Below are positions 32,612-40,332 of a DNA stretch of 64,000 nucleotides, one piece after another; position 1 is the first letter of the stretch, and every line of letters starts with the position of its first letter. The translations under genes and the position numbers were made by a program. The notes below the pieces were generated by a model. That model did no database searches. It saw nothing but the letters and a program-made list of their open reading frames with translations, and had not been told where the DNA came from. Source of the stretch: NAT127 sp034717695 (lineage in GTDB: Bacteria > Pseudomonadota > Gammaproteobacteria > Pseudomonadales > Porticoccaceae); NCBI GenBank assembly GCA_034717695.1, contig JAYELS010000055.1, forward strand, positions 60,238 through 124,237, written 5' to 3'.

Positions 32612-34454
32612 GGGCGAGCTGCTCCTCCCCCTTGAGGACCATGTAGGTATCGAACACCTTGCGGGCGATGGGCGCGGCGGTGGAGCTGCCGTGCTCGCCG
32701 TTCTCGACGATCAGGCCGATGGCGATCTCCGGATCCTCCACCGGGGCGAAGGCGATGAACAGGGCGTGGTCCCGCTGGCGCTTGTGGAGCCGGGAGGCGT
32801 CGTAGGTGGCGCCCTGGGCGATGCCCACCACCTGGGCGGTGCCGGTCTTGCCGGCGATGCTGTAGTCGAGGCCCTTGGCGATGATCTTGGCGGTGCCCCG
32901 GGGGCCGTGGACCACATCCTTCATGGCGGCGATCACCGCGTCCCAGTGGCGGCTGTCCCCGTCGATCATCCCCGCCGGCGGGCCGGGGTCGAGCACCCTG
33001 TCGCCGACCCGGCTCACCAGTCGCGGCGGGCGGATCTCCCCCCGGCTGGCCAGGCGGCTCGCCGCCACCGCCAGCTGCAGGGGTGTGGTCAGCATGAAGC
33101 CCTGGCCGATACTGGTATTGACCGTGTCCCCCGGGTACCAGGGCACGCCCTTGACGCCGCTCTTCCACTCCCGGGACGGCATGATGCCGGGGCGCTCCGC
33201 CGGCAGGTCGATACCGGTGGGCTCGCCAAAGCCGAACAGGCGACCGTAGTGGCTCAGCTGGTCGATGCCCATCTTCACCCCGGCGGAATAAAAGTAGGTG
33301 TCGCAGGACTCGACGATGGCCTGGTGCAGGTCGACCCGGCCGCCGTGGCCGCCCTTCTTCCAGTCCCGATACTTATGGCCGTGGTTGGGCAGGCGGAAGA
33401 ACCCCGGGTCCCAGATTGCCGTTTCCGGCGTCATCACCCCCGTCTCCAGGGCGGCAAAGCCGAACGACGGCTTGACGGTGGACCCCGGCGGGTACTGGCC
33501 CTGCAGCACCCGGTCGAACAGTGGCCGGTCGGGAGAATCGAGCAGGGCCTGATAGTTCCTGTGGCTGATGCCGGTGACGAACAGATTGCTGTCGAAGCCG
33601 GGTTTGCTGACCATCGCCAGCACACCGCCGCTGCGCACGTCGAGGGCCACCAGGGCCCCCAGCTCGTCGCCGAGGGCATCGTAGGCCACCCGCTGCAGGC
33701 GAATGTCCAGGTGCAGGGTGAGATCCTGGCCCACCGCCGGGGCGATCCGCTCCAGCATCCGCATCACCCGGCCCCGGGCGTTGGTTTCCACGTACTCGTA
33801 GCCCACCTGGCCGAGCAGTTCGGTCTCGTAGGACTTCTCGATGCCGGTCTTGCCGATCACGTAGGTGCCGCTGTAGCGCACCGGGTCGAGCTCCGGCAGC
33901 TCCTTGTCGTTGATGCGGCCCACGTAGCCGAGCAGGTGGGAGAGCAACTCGGCATGGGGATAGTGGCGCACCAGCTGGGCGGTGATCTCCACCCCCGGCA
34001 GGCGGTATTCGTTGACCGCCAGCACCGCCTGCTCCCGCTCCGTGAGGTTGATGCGCAACGGCACCGGTTCGTAGGGCTTGCGCCGGCTCAGCTGGCGGCG
34101 AAAGCGCTCCAGCTCCTCGTCGTCAAGACCGAGCAGGGCATCCAGGTCCGCCAGGAGGGCCTCCAGGTCATCGCTGCGCTCCACCACGATGGAGAGGCTG
34201 AAACCCGCGCGGTTGTCCGCCAGCAGCACCCCGTTGCGGTCCTTGATCAGCCCCCGGGTGGGGGAGATGGGCCGCACGTGGACCCGATTGTTCTCCGACT
34301 GGGTGACGAAGTCGCCATGGCGGGTCACCTGCAGATGGTAGTAGCGCCACAGCAACCCGGCGGACATCACCAACACCACCAGGGCGGCCACCGCCAGGCG
34401 CGCCGAAAACATCCGGAATTCACGCTGGGGGTCTTTGAAGGCGCGGTCATGCAT
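32604..34454 (-). CDS. mrdA: Penicillin-binding protein 2 (elongasome transpeptidase)
   Basis: A 616-residue class B PBP with an N-terminal membrane anchor (about 16-38), the pedestal domain (about 60-230) and a C-terminal transpeptidase domain. Catalytic motifs seen are GSTVKPS (SxxK nucleophile) and AGKTGTAQV (KTG). It cross-links peptidoglycan made by RodA during lateral growth. The ATG at 34454 starts MHDRAFKDP, typical for PBP2; the upstream in-frame extension is proline-rich non-coding sequence. Here a ccdAB module separates it from rlmH. Confidence 0.96.
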   Translation of the reverse strand: MHDRAFKDPQREFRMFSARLAVAALVVLVMSAGLLWRYYHLQVTRHGDFVTQSENNRVHVRPISPTRGLIKDRNGVLLADNRAGFSLSIVVERSDDLEALLADLDALLGLDDEELERFRRQLSRRKPYEPVPLRINLTEREQAVLAVNEYRLPGVEITAQLVRHYPHAELLSHLLGYVGRINDKELPELDPVRYSGTYVIGKTGIEKSYETELLGQVGYEYVETNARGRVMRMLERIAPAVGQDLTLHLDIRLQRVAYDALGDELGALVALDVRSGGVLAMVSKPGFDSNLFVTGISHRNYQALLDSPDRPLFDRVLQGQYPPGSTVKPSFGFAALETGVMTPETAIWDPGFFRLPNHGHKYRDWKKGGHGGRVDLHQAIVESCDTYFYSAGVKMGIDQLSHYGRLFGFGEPTGIDLPAERPGIMPSREWKSGVKGVPWYPGDTVNTSIGQGFMLTTPLQLAVAASRLASRGEIRPPRLVSRVGDRVLDPGPPAGMIDGDSRHWDAVIAAMKDVVHGPRGTAKIIAKGLDYSIAGKTGTAQVVGIAQGATYDASRLHKRQRDHALFIAFAPVEDPEIAIGLIVENGEHGSSTAAPIARKVFDTYMVLKGEEQLAHE

Positions 34455-34628
34455 GGGCGACGGGGGAATCTGGGCAGCGGTGTGGGGCGGGGCGCCGGCC
34501 CCGGGGGGGGGTGGCGCGAGGCGGCAAGGATCGCCCCATTCACCGGGCAATGCAAGTCTGCCGGCCAGGGGTGGTCAGTCTTGCCGCGCTCCCATCAGGG
34601 GAGTGGTGACGGGTCGGCGCCGGCCGCT

Positions 34629-34946
34629 CTATATACCGGATACCATGAAATCCACAGCCCCAATGACCTCGACACGGTAGTGGGAGAGGTCGCCGACCGC
34701 GCCGCCGAGGTGCTTGCGGTCGATGCCCGCCATTTGCGGTGTCATCACCACATACCCCTGTCCGTCGATGTCCACCCGGGGGCACAGCCTGGCGATGGCG
34801 GCATCCCCGGCCAGGCTCACCGGGGAGAGGGGTATCACCAGGGTGGTGCGCAGCTGGTCGAGAAGGTCGGACTGGATATCCAGCAGGAACGGGTATGCGG
34901 TGCGGGTGGCGCGGTTCGGGTTTTCGTAGGCGGTGAACTGGGCCAT
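34629..34946 (-). CDS. ccdB: CcdB-type gyrase toxin
   Basis: A 105-residue CcdB homologue: MAQFTAYENPN, YPFLLDIQSDLLDQLRT and TPQMAGIDRKHLG follow the family throughout. CcdB poisons DNA gyrase when not neutralised by CcdA. In the F-plasmid toxin the final Trp-Gly-Ile is crucial for killing; here the protein ends FMVSGI, so Trp is replaced by Ser, though such endings also occur in other chromosomal members. The start codon shares its A with the ccdA stop (TGATG), giving the expected antitoxin-first coupled order. Confidence 0.9.
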   Translation of the reverse strand: MAQFTAYENPNRATRTAYPFLLDIQSDLLDQLRTTLVIPLSPVSLAGDAAIARLCPRVDIDGQGYVVMTPQMAGIDRKHLGGAVGDLSHYRVEVIGAVDFMVSGI

Positions 34947-35191
34947 CAGAATTCCCTCAGGCCGTCACCGAATGCCCCGCCGCTCTCCACCAACGCATTG
35001 TAGGCGGCGATGGCCTGCTGGTTTTCAGCCTTCCATTGGGCCCGCTGGCGGGCGGCGACCTCACCGGCCAGGGCGCCCTCCAGGGTGGCGGAGAGATTGA
35101 TGCCAAGGGCCTTCGCCCTGGCCAGCAGGTCGCTATTGATGCTGACATTGGTGGGCTTCTTGGGGGCCTGGGTATCGAATGCCTGATGCAT
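34946..35191 (-). CDS. ccdA: CcdA-type antitoxin
   Basis: An 81-residue antitoxin with a ribbon-helix-helix DNA-binding part (KPTNVSINSDLLARAKALGINLSATLE, about 12-38) and a charged C-terminal tail (RAQWKAENQQAIAAYNALVE) that wraps around CcdB; it ends LREF like other CcdA proteins. AGGAGA precedes the ATG at 35191. A possible own promoter lies just upstream (minus-strand TTGCTT at 35252-35247 and TATAAC at 35231-35226, 15-base spacer). The pair interrupts the usual rlmH-mrdA junction. Confidence 0.9.
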   Translation of the reverse strand: MHQAFDTQAPKKPTNVSINSDLLARAKALGINLSATLEGALAGEVAARQRAQWKAENQQAIAAYNALVESGGAFGDGLREF

Positions 35192-35287
35192 GGGCAGCTC
35201 TCCTGGAAACAACCAATGCGCATAAGTTATACACACATGGGAGCAGAAGCAAGGCGGGACAACCCTCTCACCGCCAACCCGGGCTGG

Positions 35288-35755
35288 CTATTTGTGATAG
35301 GGGTGCCCGGCGTTGAGGCTCCAGGCCCGGTAGAGCTGTTCAATGAGCAGGATGCGCACCAGGGGATGGGGCAGGGTGAGGGGCGAGAGGGACCAGGACT
35401 GGTCGGCCCGGGCGAGACAGGCGGGGGGGAGGCCATCGGGGCCGCCGATCAGCAGGTTGTGGTTTTTCCCGCTCTCCTGCCAGGCGCGCAGCTGGTGGGC
35501 CAGCTGTTCGGTGCTCCAGGGCTTGCCCGGCACATCGAGGGCGATGACGCCGTCGCCGGGCTGGATGGCCTTGAGCATCGCCTCTCCCTCCCGCTCCATG
35601 GCCCGCTCCAGGGGCTGGCCCTTGCCCCGGGGGCCGAGGGGCAGTTCCACCAGCTCGACGCGGATCTCCGGAGGCAGGCGCTTGCGGTATTCGTTGAACC
35701 CTTCCGTCACCCAGCCGGGCATGCGGGTGCCGACGGCGAGGATGCGCAGGCGCAT
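35288..35755 (-). CDS. rlmH: 23S rRNA pseudouridine-1915 N3-methyltransferase RlmH
   Basis: A 155-residue SPOUT methyltransferase, exactly the usual RlmH length. It begins MRLRILAVGTRMP and has LDVPGKPWSTEQLA and NHNLLIGGPDGLPP, the knot region that binds SAM; it ends LYRAWSLNAGHPYHK as in E. coli. It methylates pseudouridine 1915 in helix 69 of 23S rRNA on the assembled ribosome. Its start overlaps the rsfS stop (TGATG). Confidence 0.97.
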   Translation of the reverse strand: MRLRILAVGTRMPGWVTEGFNEYRKRLPPEIRVELVELPLGPRGKGQPLERAMEREGEAMLKAIQPGDGVIALDVPGKPWSTEQLAHQLRAWQESGKNHNLLIGGPDGLPPACLARADQSWSLSPLTLPHPLVRILLIEQLYRAWSLNAGHPYHK

Positions 35756-36102
35756 CAGGGCTTCTTGTTCTTGAGATCGTCCGGGCGCACCGACCAGAGC
35801 TTTTCCAGTTCGTAGAACTTGCGGGTCTCCGGCAGCATCACATGCACCACCACATCCCCCAGGTCCACCAGCACCCACTCCGCGGTCTCGCCCCCCTCCA
35901 CCCCGAGGGGCTGGTAGCCGGCCTTCTTGCACTCCTCCACCACATTGTCGGCGAGGGCCTTCACCTGGCGGTTGGAATTGCCGCTGGCCACCACCAGGGT
36001 GTCCATCACATCGGTCATGGCGGTGACGTCGAGCACCACGATGTCGATGGCCTTGATGTCCTCGAGGGCGCCGACGACGATTTGGTTGAGAGGGTTGGTC
36101 AT
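35755..36102 (-). CDS. rsfS: Ribosome silencing factor RsfS
   Basis: A 115-residue RsfS/Iojap protein: IDIVVLDVTAMTDVMDTLVVASGNSNRQVKALADNV and GGETAEWVLVDLGDVVVHVML are the family core. It binds L14 of the large subunit and blocks subunit joining under nutrient limitation. It is coupled to rlmH by a one-base stop/start overlap and follows nadD in the conserved order nadD-rsfS-rlmH. Confidence 0.96.
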   Translation of the reverse strand: MTNPLNQIVVGALEDIKAIDIVVLDVTAMTDVMDTLVVASGNSNRQVKALADNVVEECKKAGYQPLGVEGGETAEWVLVDLGDVVVHVMLPETRKFYELEKLWSVRPDDLKNKKP

Positions 36103-36123
36103 TGAATCTCCTGGGCTGGCCGG

Positions 36124-36762
36124 TCAGGGCCGTTGGTAGAGCTGATGGGTATGAATGTAGTCCACCACCGGGTCGGGCGTCAGGTAGCGGATCGAACGCC
36201 CCGCCGCGAGGCTGGCGCGCAACGCCGTGGCGGCCACCGGCAGCAGCGTCATGGCGGCGACGTGGACGCCCCCGGCGGGGCTCGCCAGCAACCGTGCGGG
36301 AACGTCCACCCGGCGCTCCGCCAGCCACTGGGCCACGGGGCCATGGGCAGGCGGCGACCAGCCGGGCCGCGCCGCCACGACGATGTGGGCGTGGTCCGCC
36401 AGTTCCCGCCAGCGCTTCCAGGTGTCGAGGGTCACCAGGGAGTCCATGCCGATACAGAGGCACAGGGGAACGGCCGGGCCCAGTTCGCGGCGCATGGCCA
36501 CCAGGGTGTCGATGCTGTAGGTGGCGCCGCCCCGGGCGATCTCCCGGTCATCGGCGACGAGCCCCGCCTCCCCCGCCACCGCCAGGCGCACCATGGCGAG
36601 GCGATGCGCGGCGGCGGTGCGGGGTGCCTCCCGATGGGCCGGGTCCCCGGCGGGCATCAGATGCATGGCGTCGAGGCCGAGGTACTCCCGCAGTTCCAGG
36701 GCGGTGCGCAGGTGCCCGATATGGACCGGGTCGAAGGTGCCGCCAAAGATGCCGATGGCCAC
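36124..36762 (-). CDS. nadD: Nicotinate-nucleotide adenylyltransferase NadD
   Basis: A 212-residue enzyme of NAD synthesis that adenylylates nicotinate mononucleotide. It opens with the nucleotidyltransferase motif IGIFGGTFDPVHIGH; the later ISSTxIR motif is recognisable but altered (VAATALR) before the conserved GRSIRYLTPDPVVDYI. The start is a GTG at 36762, two bases after the proA stop, which places the Rossmann strand directly after the initiator. Confidence 0.94.
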   Translation of the reverse strand: MAIGIFGGTFDPVHIGHLRTALELREYLGLDAMHLMPAGDPAHREAPRTAAAHRLAMVRLAVAGEAGLVADDREIARGGATYSIDTLVAMRRELGPAVPLCLCIGMDSLVTLDTWKRWRELADHAHIVVAARPGWSPPAHGPVAQWLAERRVDVPARLLASPAGGVHVAAMTLLPVAATALRASLAAGRSIRYLTPDPVVDYIHTHQLYQRP

Positions 36763-36764
36763 GG

Positions 36765-38033
36765 CTACTGCCGGATGTCCCCGTCGCCGAGCACGATCCA
36801 CTTCTGGCTGGTGAGCCCCTCGAGGCCCACCGGGCCCCGGGCGTGGATCTTGTCGGTGGAAATGCCGATCTCGGCGCCGAGGCCGTACTCGAAGCCGTCG
36901 GCGAAGCGGGTGGAGGCGTTGACCATCACCGAGCTGGAGTCCACCTCGGTGAGAAAGCGCCGGGCGCGGCCGTAGTCGTCGCTGACGATGGCCTCGGTGT
37001 GGCCGGAGCTGTAGCGGCTGATATGGTCGAGGGCCTCGTCGAGACCGGCCACCACCCGGATGGCGAGGATCGGCGCCAGGTACTCGGTGCCCCAGTCCTC
37101 CTCGCTGGCGGGGGTACAGGGGATCAGCGCGGCGGTGCGCTCGCAGCCCCGCAGCTCGACACCCTTGCCGGCGTAGGCGATGGCCAGGCGGGGCAGGATC
37201 TCGGCGGCGACCGCCTCCGCCACCAGCAGGGTTTCCATGGCGTTGCACACCCCGTAGCGGTGGGTCTTGGCGTTGACGGCGATGGCAAAGGCCTTGTCCA
37301 GGTCGGCGGCATCGTCGATATAGACATGGCAGTTGCCGTCCAGGTGCTTGATGACGGGCACCCGGGCGTCGCGGCTGATGCGCTCGATAAGGCCCTTGCC
37401 GCCCCGGGGCACGATCACGTCCACGTACTCGGGCATGGCGATCAACGCCCCCACGGCGGCGCGGTCGGTGGTCTCGATCACCTGCACCGCCGTCTCCGGC
37501 AGGCCGGCGGCGGCCAGGCCCCGGCGCACACAGGCGGCGATGGCCTGGTTGGATTGAATCGCCTCGGAGCCGCCCCGGAGGATGGTGGCGTTGCCGGACT
37601 TGAGGCACAGGCTCGCCGCGTCGATGGTCACGTTGGGGCGGGACTCGTAGATGATGCCCACCACGCCCAGGGGCACCCGCATCCTGCCCACCTGGATGCC
37701 GCTCGGGCGGTAGCGCAGATCGGTGATCTCCCCCACCGGGTCGGCGAGGGCCGCCACCTGGTGGAGGCCTTCGATCATGGCATCCACCCGCGCCGGGGTG
37801 ATTTCGAGGCGCTCCAGAAGGGCGGCGTCGAGACCCCGGGCGCGGCCATTGGCCATGTCCTCGCCGTTGGCGGCGAGCAGGGCGTCGCGGCTCGCGTCGA
37901 GGGCCTCGGCGGTGGCCAGCAGGGCGCGGTTCTTGGTGGCGGTGCCGGCGCGGGCCAGCTGGCGCGAGGCAGCCCGGGCATTGCGGCCGACACTGGCCAT
38001 GTAGGTGGTGATATCCATCGCGGTGGTGGGCAA
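36765..38033 (-). CDS. proA: Gamma-glutamyl phosphate reductase ProA
   Basis: A 422-residue NADPH-dependent reductase of proline synthesis that converts gamma-glutamyl phosphate to glutamate semialdehyde. The catalytic Cys is in THRYGVCNAMETLL; IYESRPNVTIDAASLCLKSGNA and HLDGNCHVYID are family signatures. An ATG five codons downstream (MDITTYM, 38018) is an equally good start. No proB is adjacent; the gene leads into nadD with two bases between them. Confidence 0.96.
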   Translation of the reverse strand: MPTTAMDITTYMASVGRNARAASRQLARAGTATKNRALLATAEALDASRDALLAANGEDMANGRARGLDAALLERLEITPARVDAMIEGLHQVAALADPVGEITDLRYRPSGIQVGRMRVPLGVVGIIYESRPNVTIDAASLCLKSGNATILRGGSEAIQSNQAIAACVRRGLAAAGLPETAVQVIETTDRAAVGALIAMPEYVDVIVPRGGKGLIERISRDARVPVIKHLDGNCHVYIDDAADLDKAFAIAVNAKTHRYGVCNAMETLLVAEAVAAEILPRLAIAYAGKGVELRGCERTAALIPCTPASEEDWGTEYLAPILAIRVVAGLDEALDHISRYSSGHTEAIVSDDYGRARRFLTEVDSSSVMVNASTRFADGFEYGLGAEIGISTDKIHARGPVGLEGLTSQKWIVLGDGDIRQ

Positions 38034-38100
38034 ATCCGTGGAGGTGGGCGGGCATTATAGCGGCCAGCGGCGCCGCCGCCAGCGTTTGCCGCCCGCGACC

Positions 38101-38688
38101 TCAGCGCCGGCTGAGGTCCACCAGGTGCTGGCGAATGGCGGCGAGGCGCCGCCCGGGGTCGTCCTCCGCCAGCAGCCCGAGCCGCCAGGCCGGGTCGAAG
38201 GGCAGCAGGGTCAGGAGCCGCCAGCCGAGTGCGGAGACGCTGATGTCCTCCCCCGGCAACAGGTCCGGCAAATCGAGGCGGGTCGCCAGCTCCCCCAGCA
38301 GTTCGAGCAGATCCTCATCGTCCTCCCCGGGGGGCGTCAGCGGATCGGGGGGAAGGACCTCGGCATCCGCCCGCAGAAGGCCATCCCCCTGCAACCTCGG
38401 CTCCCCCACCCGGATGCGCGCGTCCCCCGCCACGGCGATGCCGAGGAGGCCATTGTCGAGGGCGCTCCAGTCGCGGATGGTCACCAGGGTGCCCCAGGAG
38501 TGGATATCCGGGGCGGCGCCCACCTCGCCGCCCCGCAGGATCGGCACGACGCCAAAGGGGCTCTGCGTCCGCATGGCGTCCCGCACCAGCCGAAGGTAGC
38601 GCTGCTCGAAGATCTTGAGGGGCAAGAGGATGCCGGGAAACAACGGTTGCCCAAGGGGAAACAGGGGCAGGTCATCGATGCGGGACAA
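38101..38688 (-). CDS. Lon N-terminal (substrate-binding) domain protein
   Basis: A protein of about 195 residues consisting only of a Lon-protease N-terminal domain (LPLFPLGQPLFPGILLPLKIFEQRYLRLVRDAM near the start) without ATPase or protease parts; such stand-alone proteins are common and functionally undefined. The start is uncertain: I chose TTG at 38688, four bases after AGGAGG, because the homologous region begins there. A longer frame to 38742 would begin inside the upstream non-coding region. Confidence 0.8.
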   Translation of the reverse strand: MSRIDDLPLFPLGQPLFPGILLPLKIFEQRYLRLVRDAMRTQSPFGVVPILRGGEVGAAPDIHSWGTLVTIRDWSALDNGLLGIAVAGDARIRVGEPRLQGDGLLRADAEVLPPDPLTPPGEDDEDLLELLGELATRLDLPDLLPGEDISVSALGWRLLTLLPFDPAWRLGLLAEDDPGRRLAAIRQHLVDLSRR

Positions 38689-38749
38689 GAGCCCTCCTGA
38701 AGGTTGACCGACGATCCGATGATGGCGCCGCTGGCGCGGCATTGCAATT

Positions 38750-38766
38750 TGTACCAGGCCTGTACA
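38750..38766. promoter_or_regulatory. Inverted repeat TGTAC-N7-GTACA, candidate operator
   Basis: Same half-sites and same seven-base spacing as 5609-5625. It lies between the divergent Lon-N-domain gene and the DUF4124 gene. A TACAAT element at 38780-38785 may be the -10 of the DUF4124 promoter; its predicted start point would coincide with the ATG at 38792, implying a very short or absent leader. Confidence 0.4.
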
Positions 38767-38791
38767 GTCCGCCCTGGTCTACAATGGGGCC

Positions 38792-39274
38792 ATGACCCAC
38801 CCCGCCCTGCTCCCGCTCCTGCTCGCCACGGCACTGGTTGCCGGGGACAGCCTCGCCGGCACGGTGTACAAGTCGGTGGATGCCGAGGGCCGGGTGCGCT
38901 ACAGCGACCAGCCCCCGGCGGACGGGCGGATCCTGGAGACCATCCGCTTGCCGGACCGCGCCCCCGCCACCGTCCCCGCCCGGGGGGATCTGGTGGAGCA
39001 GATGGCCGCCACCACCGCACGCCTCAAGGCCGACCGCCTTGCCCGGGAGGCGGACCGGGCGCCGCCGCCCCGACGGGCACAGACCCAGGCCCCGGAGAGC
39101 GACGGGCCGGAGGCGCGCTACTACCATCCCCTGCCCTACCGCCACGGCTACCGGCCAGAGCGCCGCGACCATGAGCGCCCGCGCCGGGAGCCGGACCTGC
39201 GCAACGAACGGGATCGCCGCCGGGACGAGATGGACGGCAGCTGGTACGTCCCCAAGCGCTTGCCGGGACGCTGA
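38792..39274 (+). CDS. DUF4124 domain-containing exported protein
   Basis: A 160-residue protein with a signal peptide (about 1-22, ending SLAG) followed by a DUF4124 module (TVYKSVDAEGRVRYSDQPPADG), a short beta domain common in gammaproteobacterial periplasmic proteins. The rest is a strongly charged Arg/Glu/Pro-rich tail with YYHPLPYRHGYRPERRDHER, probably disordered. The function is unknown. Confidence 0.85.
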   Translation: MTHPALLPLLLATALVAGDSLAGTVYKSVDAEGRVRYSDQPPADGRILETIRLPDRAPATVPARGDLVEQMAATTARLKADRLAREADRAPPPRRAQTQAPESDGPEARYYHPLPYRHGYRPERRDHERPRREPDLRNERDRRRDEMDGSWYVPKRLPGR

Positions 39275-39299
39275 CGGGAGAGCCCCGGCGAAGGGCGAA

Positions 39300-40061
39300 T
39301 CAAGCGGGAAAGTGGACGGCCGGCAGGGCCTCGAAGGCGGGCTTGGCGAACAGGTAGCCCTGGAACAGGGTCACCCCCTTGGCCCGAAGAACCTGAAACT
39401 CCTCGAGGGTTTCCACCCCCTCGGCGATCACCCGGATGCCCATCTCCTCCGCCACCTGGATAATGCCGCGGACGATGGCGCGACGCCCCGGGTCGCTGTC
39501 GATGTTGCGGATGAGGCCCATGTCCAGCTTGATCAGGTCGGTCTGGAAGTCCGCCAGCATGCTGAGCCCGGCGTAGCCGGCGCCAAAGTCGTCGATGGCG
39601 GTGTAAAAGCCCCGCTGCCGGTAGTGCTGGACGATCTCCCGCAGGTGCGGGTAGTCCGCCACCTGCTCCCCCTCGGTGAGCTCGAAAATGATGCGATCGA
39701 GGGGGAAGCCGTAGCGATCCGCCGCCTCCAGGGTGGTGCGAATGCACAGCTCCGGGCGGTACACGGCGTTGGGCATGAAATTGATGCTGAGCAGGCTCTC
39801 CATGCCGAGCCGCGCCGCGAGCTCGATAGCCTTGACCCGGCAGGTCTGGTCGAACAGGTAGCGGTTGTCCTCGTTGACGTGCTCGAACACCCAGCCGGCG
39901 GGCTCGCCGTTGACGCCCCGCACCAGGGCTTCGTGGGCAAAGATCTCGCGCCGCGCCACATCGACGATGGGCTGGAAGGCCATGGTGATGTCAAAGCCGA
40001 GCCCGCCGCCCTTGAGGCATTCGGAACAGCCGAGGGGCCTGTAGTTTTTTTGTTCCTTCAT
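39300..40061 (-). CDS. EAL-domain cyclic-di-GMP phosphodiesterase
   Basis: A 253-residue stand-alone EAL protein with a short N-terminal Cys pair (LGCSECLKGG). Catalytic motifs look complete: HEALVRG (EAL), SINFMPNA, ELTEGEQ, AIDDFGAGYAGLSML, IKLDMGLI, VIAEGVET and FQGYLFAKP. It should hydrolyse c-di-GMP in the cytoplasm. The ATG at 40061 starts MKEQKNY; a longer frame upstream has no similarity. It is divergent from the barrel/PstS-like/GGDEF operon, which could set the opposing arm of the same circuit. Confidence 0.88.
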   Translation of the reverse strand: MKEQKNYRPLGCSECLKGGGLGFDITMAFQPIVDVARREIFAHEALVRGVNGEPAGWVFEHVNEDNRYLFDQTCRVKAIELAARLGMESLLSINFMPNAVYRPELCIRTTLEAADRYGFPLDRIIFELTEGEQVADYPHLREIVQHYRQRGFYTAIDDFGAGYAGLSMLADFQTDLIKLDMGLIRNIDSDPGRRAIVRGIIQVAEEMGIRVIAEGVETLEEFQVLRAKGVTLFQGYLFAKPAFEALPAVHFPA

Positions 40062-40218
40062 GGCGGGTAACAGTCTTGTCGAACACAGGGGGATGCTAGC
40101 GGCAGAGCCCACCCTGTCCACCCATGCCCGGCACCTGCCCTTAAGGGGCGACCAGTGGTCGCCCCCAGGGACAAGCCCGTCGACCCGGCACTGGACGATC
40201 CGCCGCGCTTGGGCATGA

Positions 40219-40247
40219 TTGGCGGCCTTGGTGGGAATACCTATACT
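40219..40247 (+). promoter_or_regulatory. Sigma-70-type promoter of the barrel-PBP-cyclase operon
   Basis: TTGGCG (40219-40224) and TATACT (40242-40247) are separated by exactly 17 bases, a near-consensus housekeeping promoter. Transcription would start near 40254, which rules out the earliest in-frame start codon (TTG at 40219) for the barrel gene. Confidence 0.65.
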
Positions 40248-40332
40248 CAACCTCGACAAACCGCCTAGTGACACAGCGGTGACAAGATACCGCCAGGGAT
40301 GGACAACCTCGACGACGCCCAAGGGGGCCATT

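Noticed and set aside
40219..40332. N-terminal extension of the barrel protein from TTG 40219
   Set aside because: This codon coincides with the -35 element of the promoter at 40219-40247, so it would lie upstream of the transcript start.
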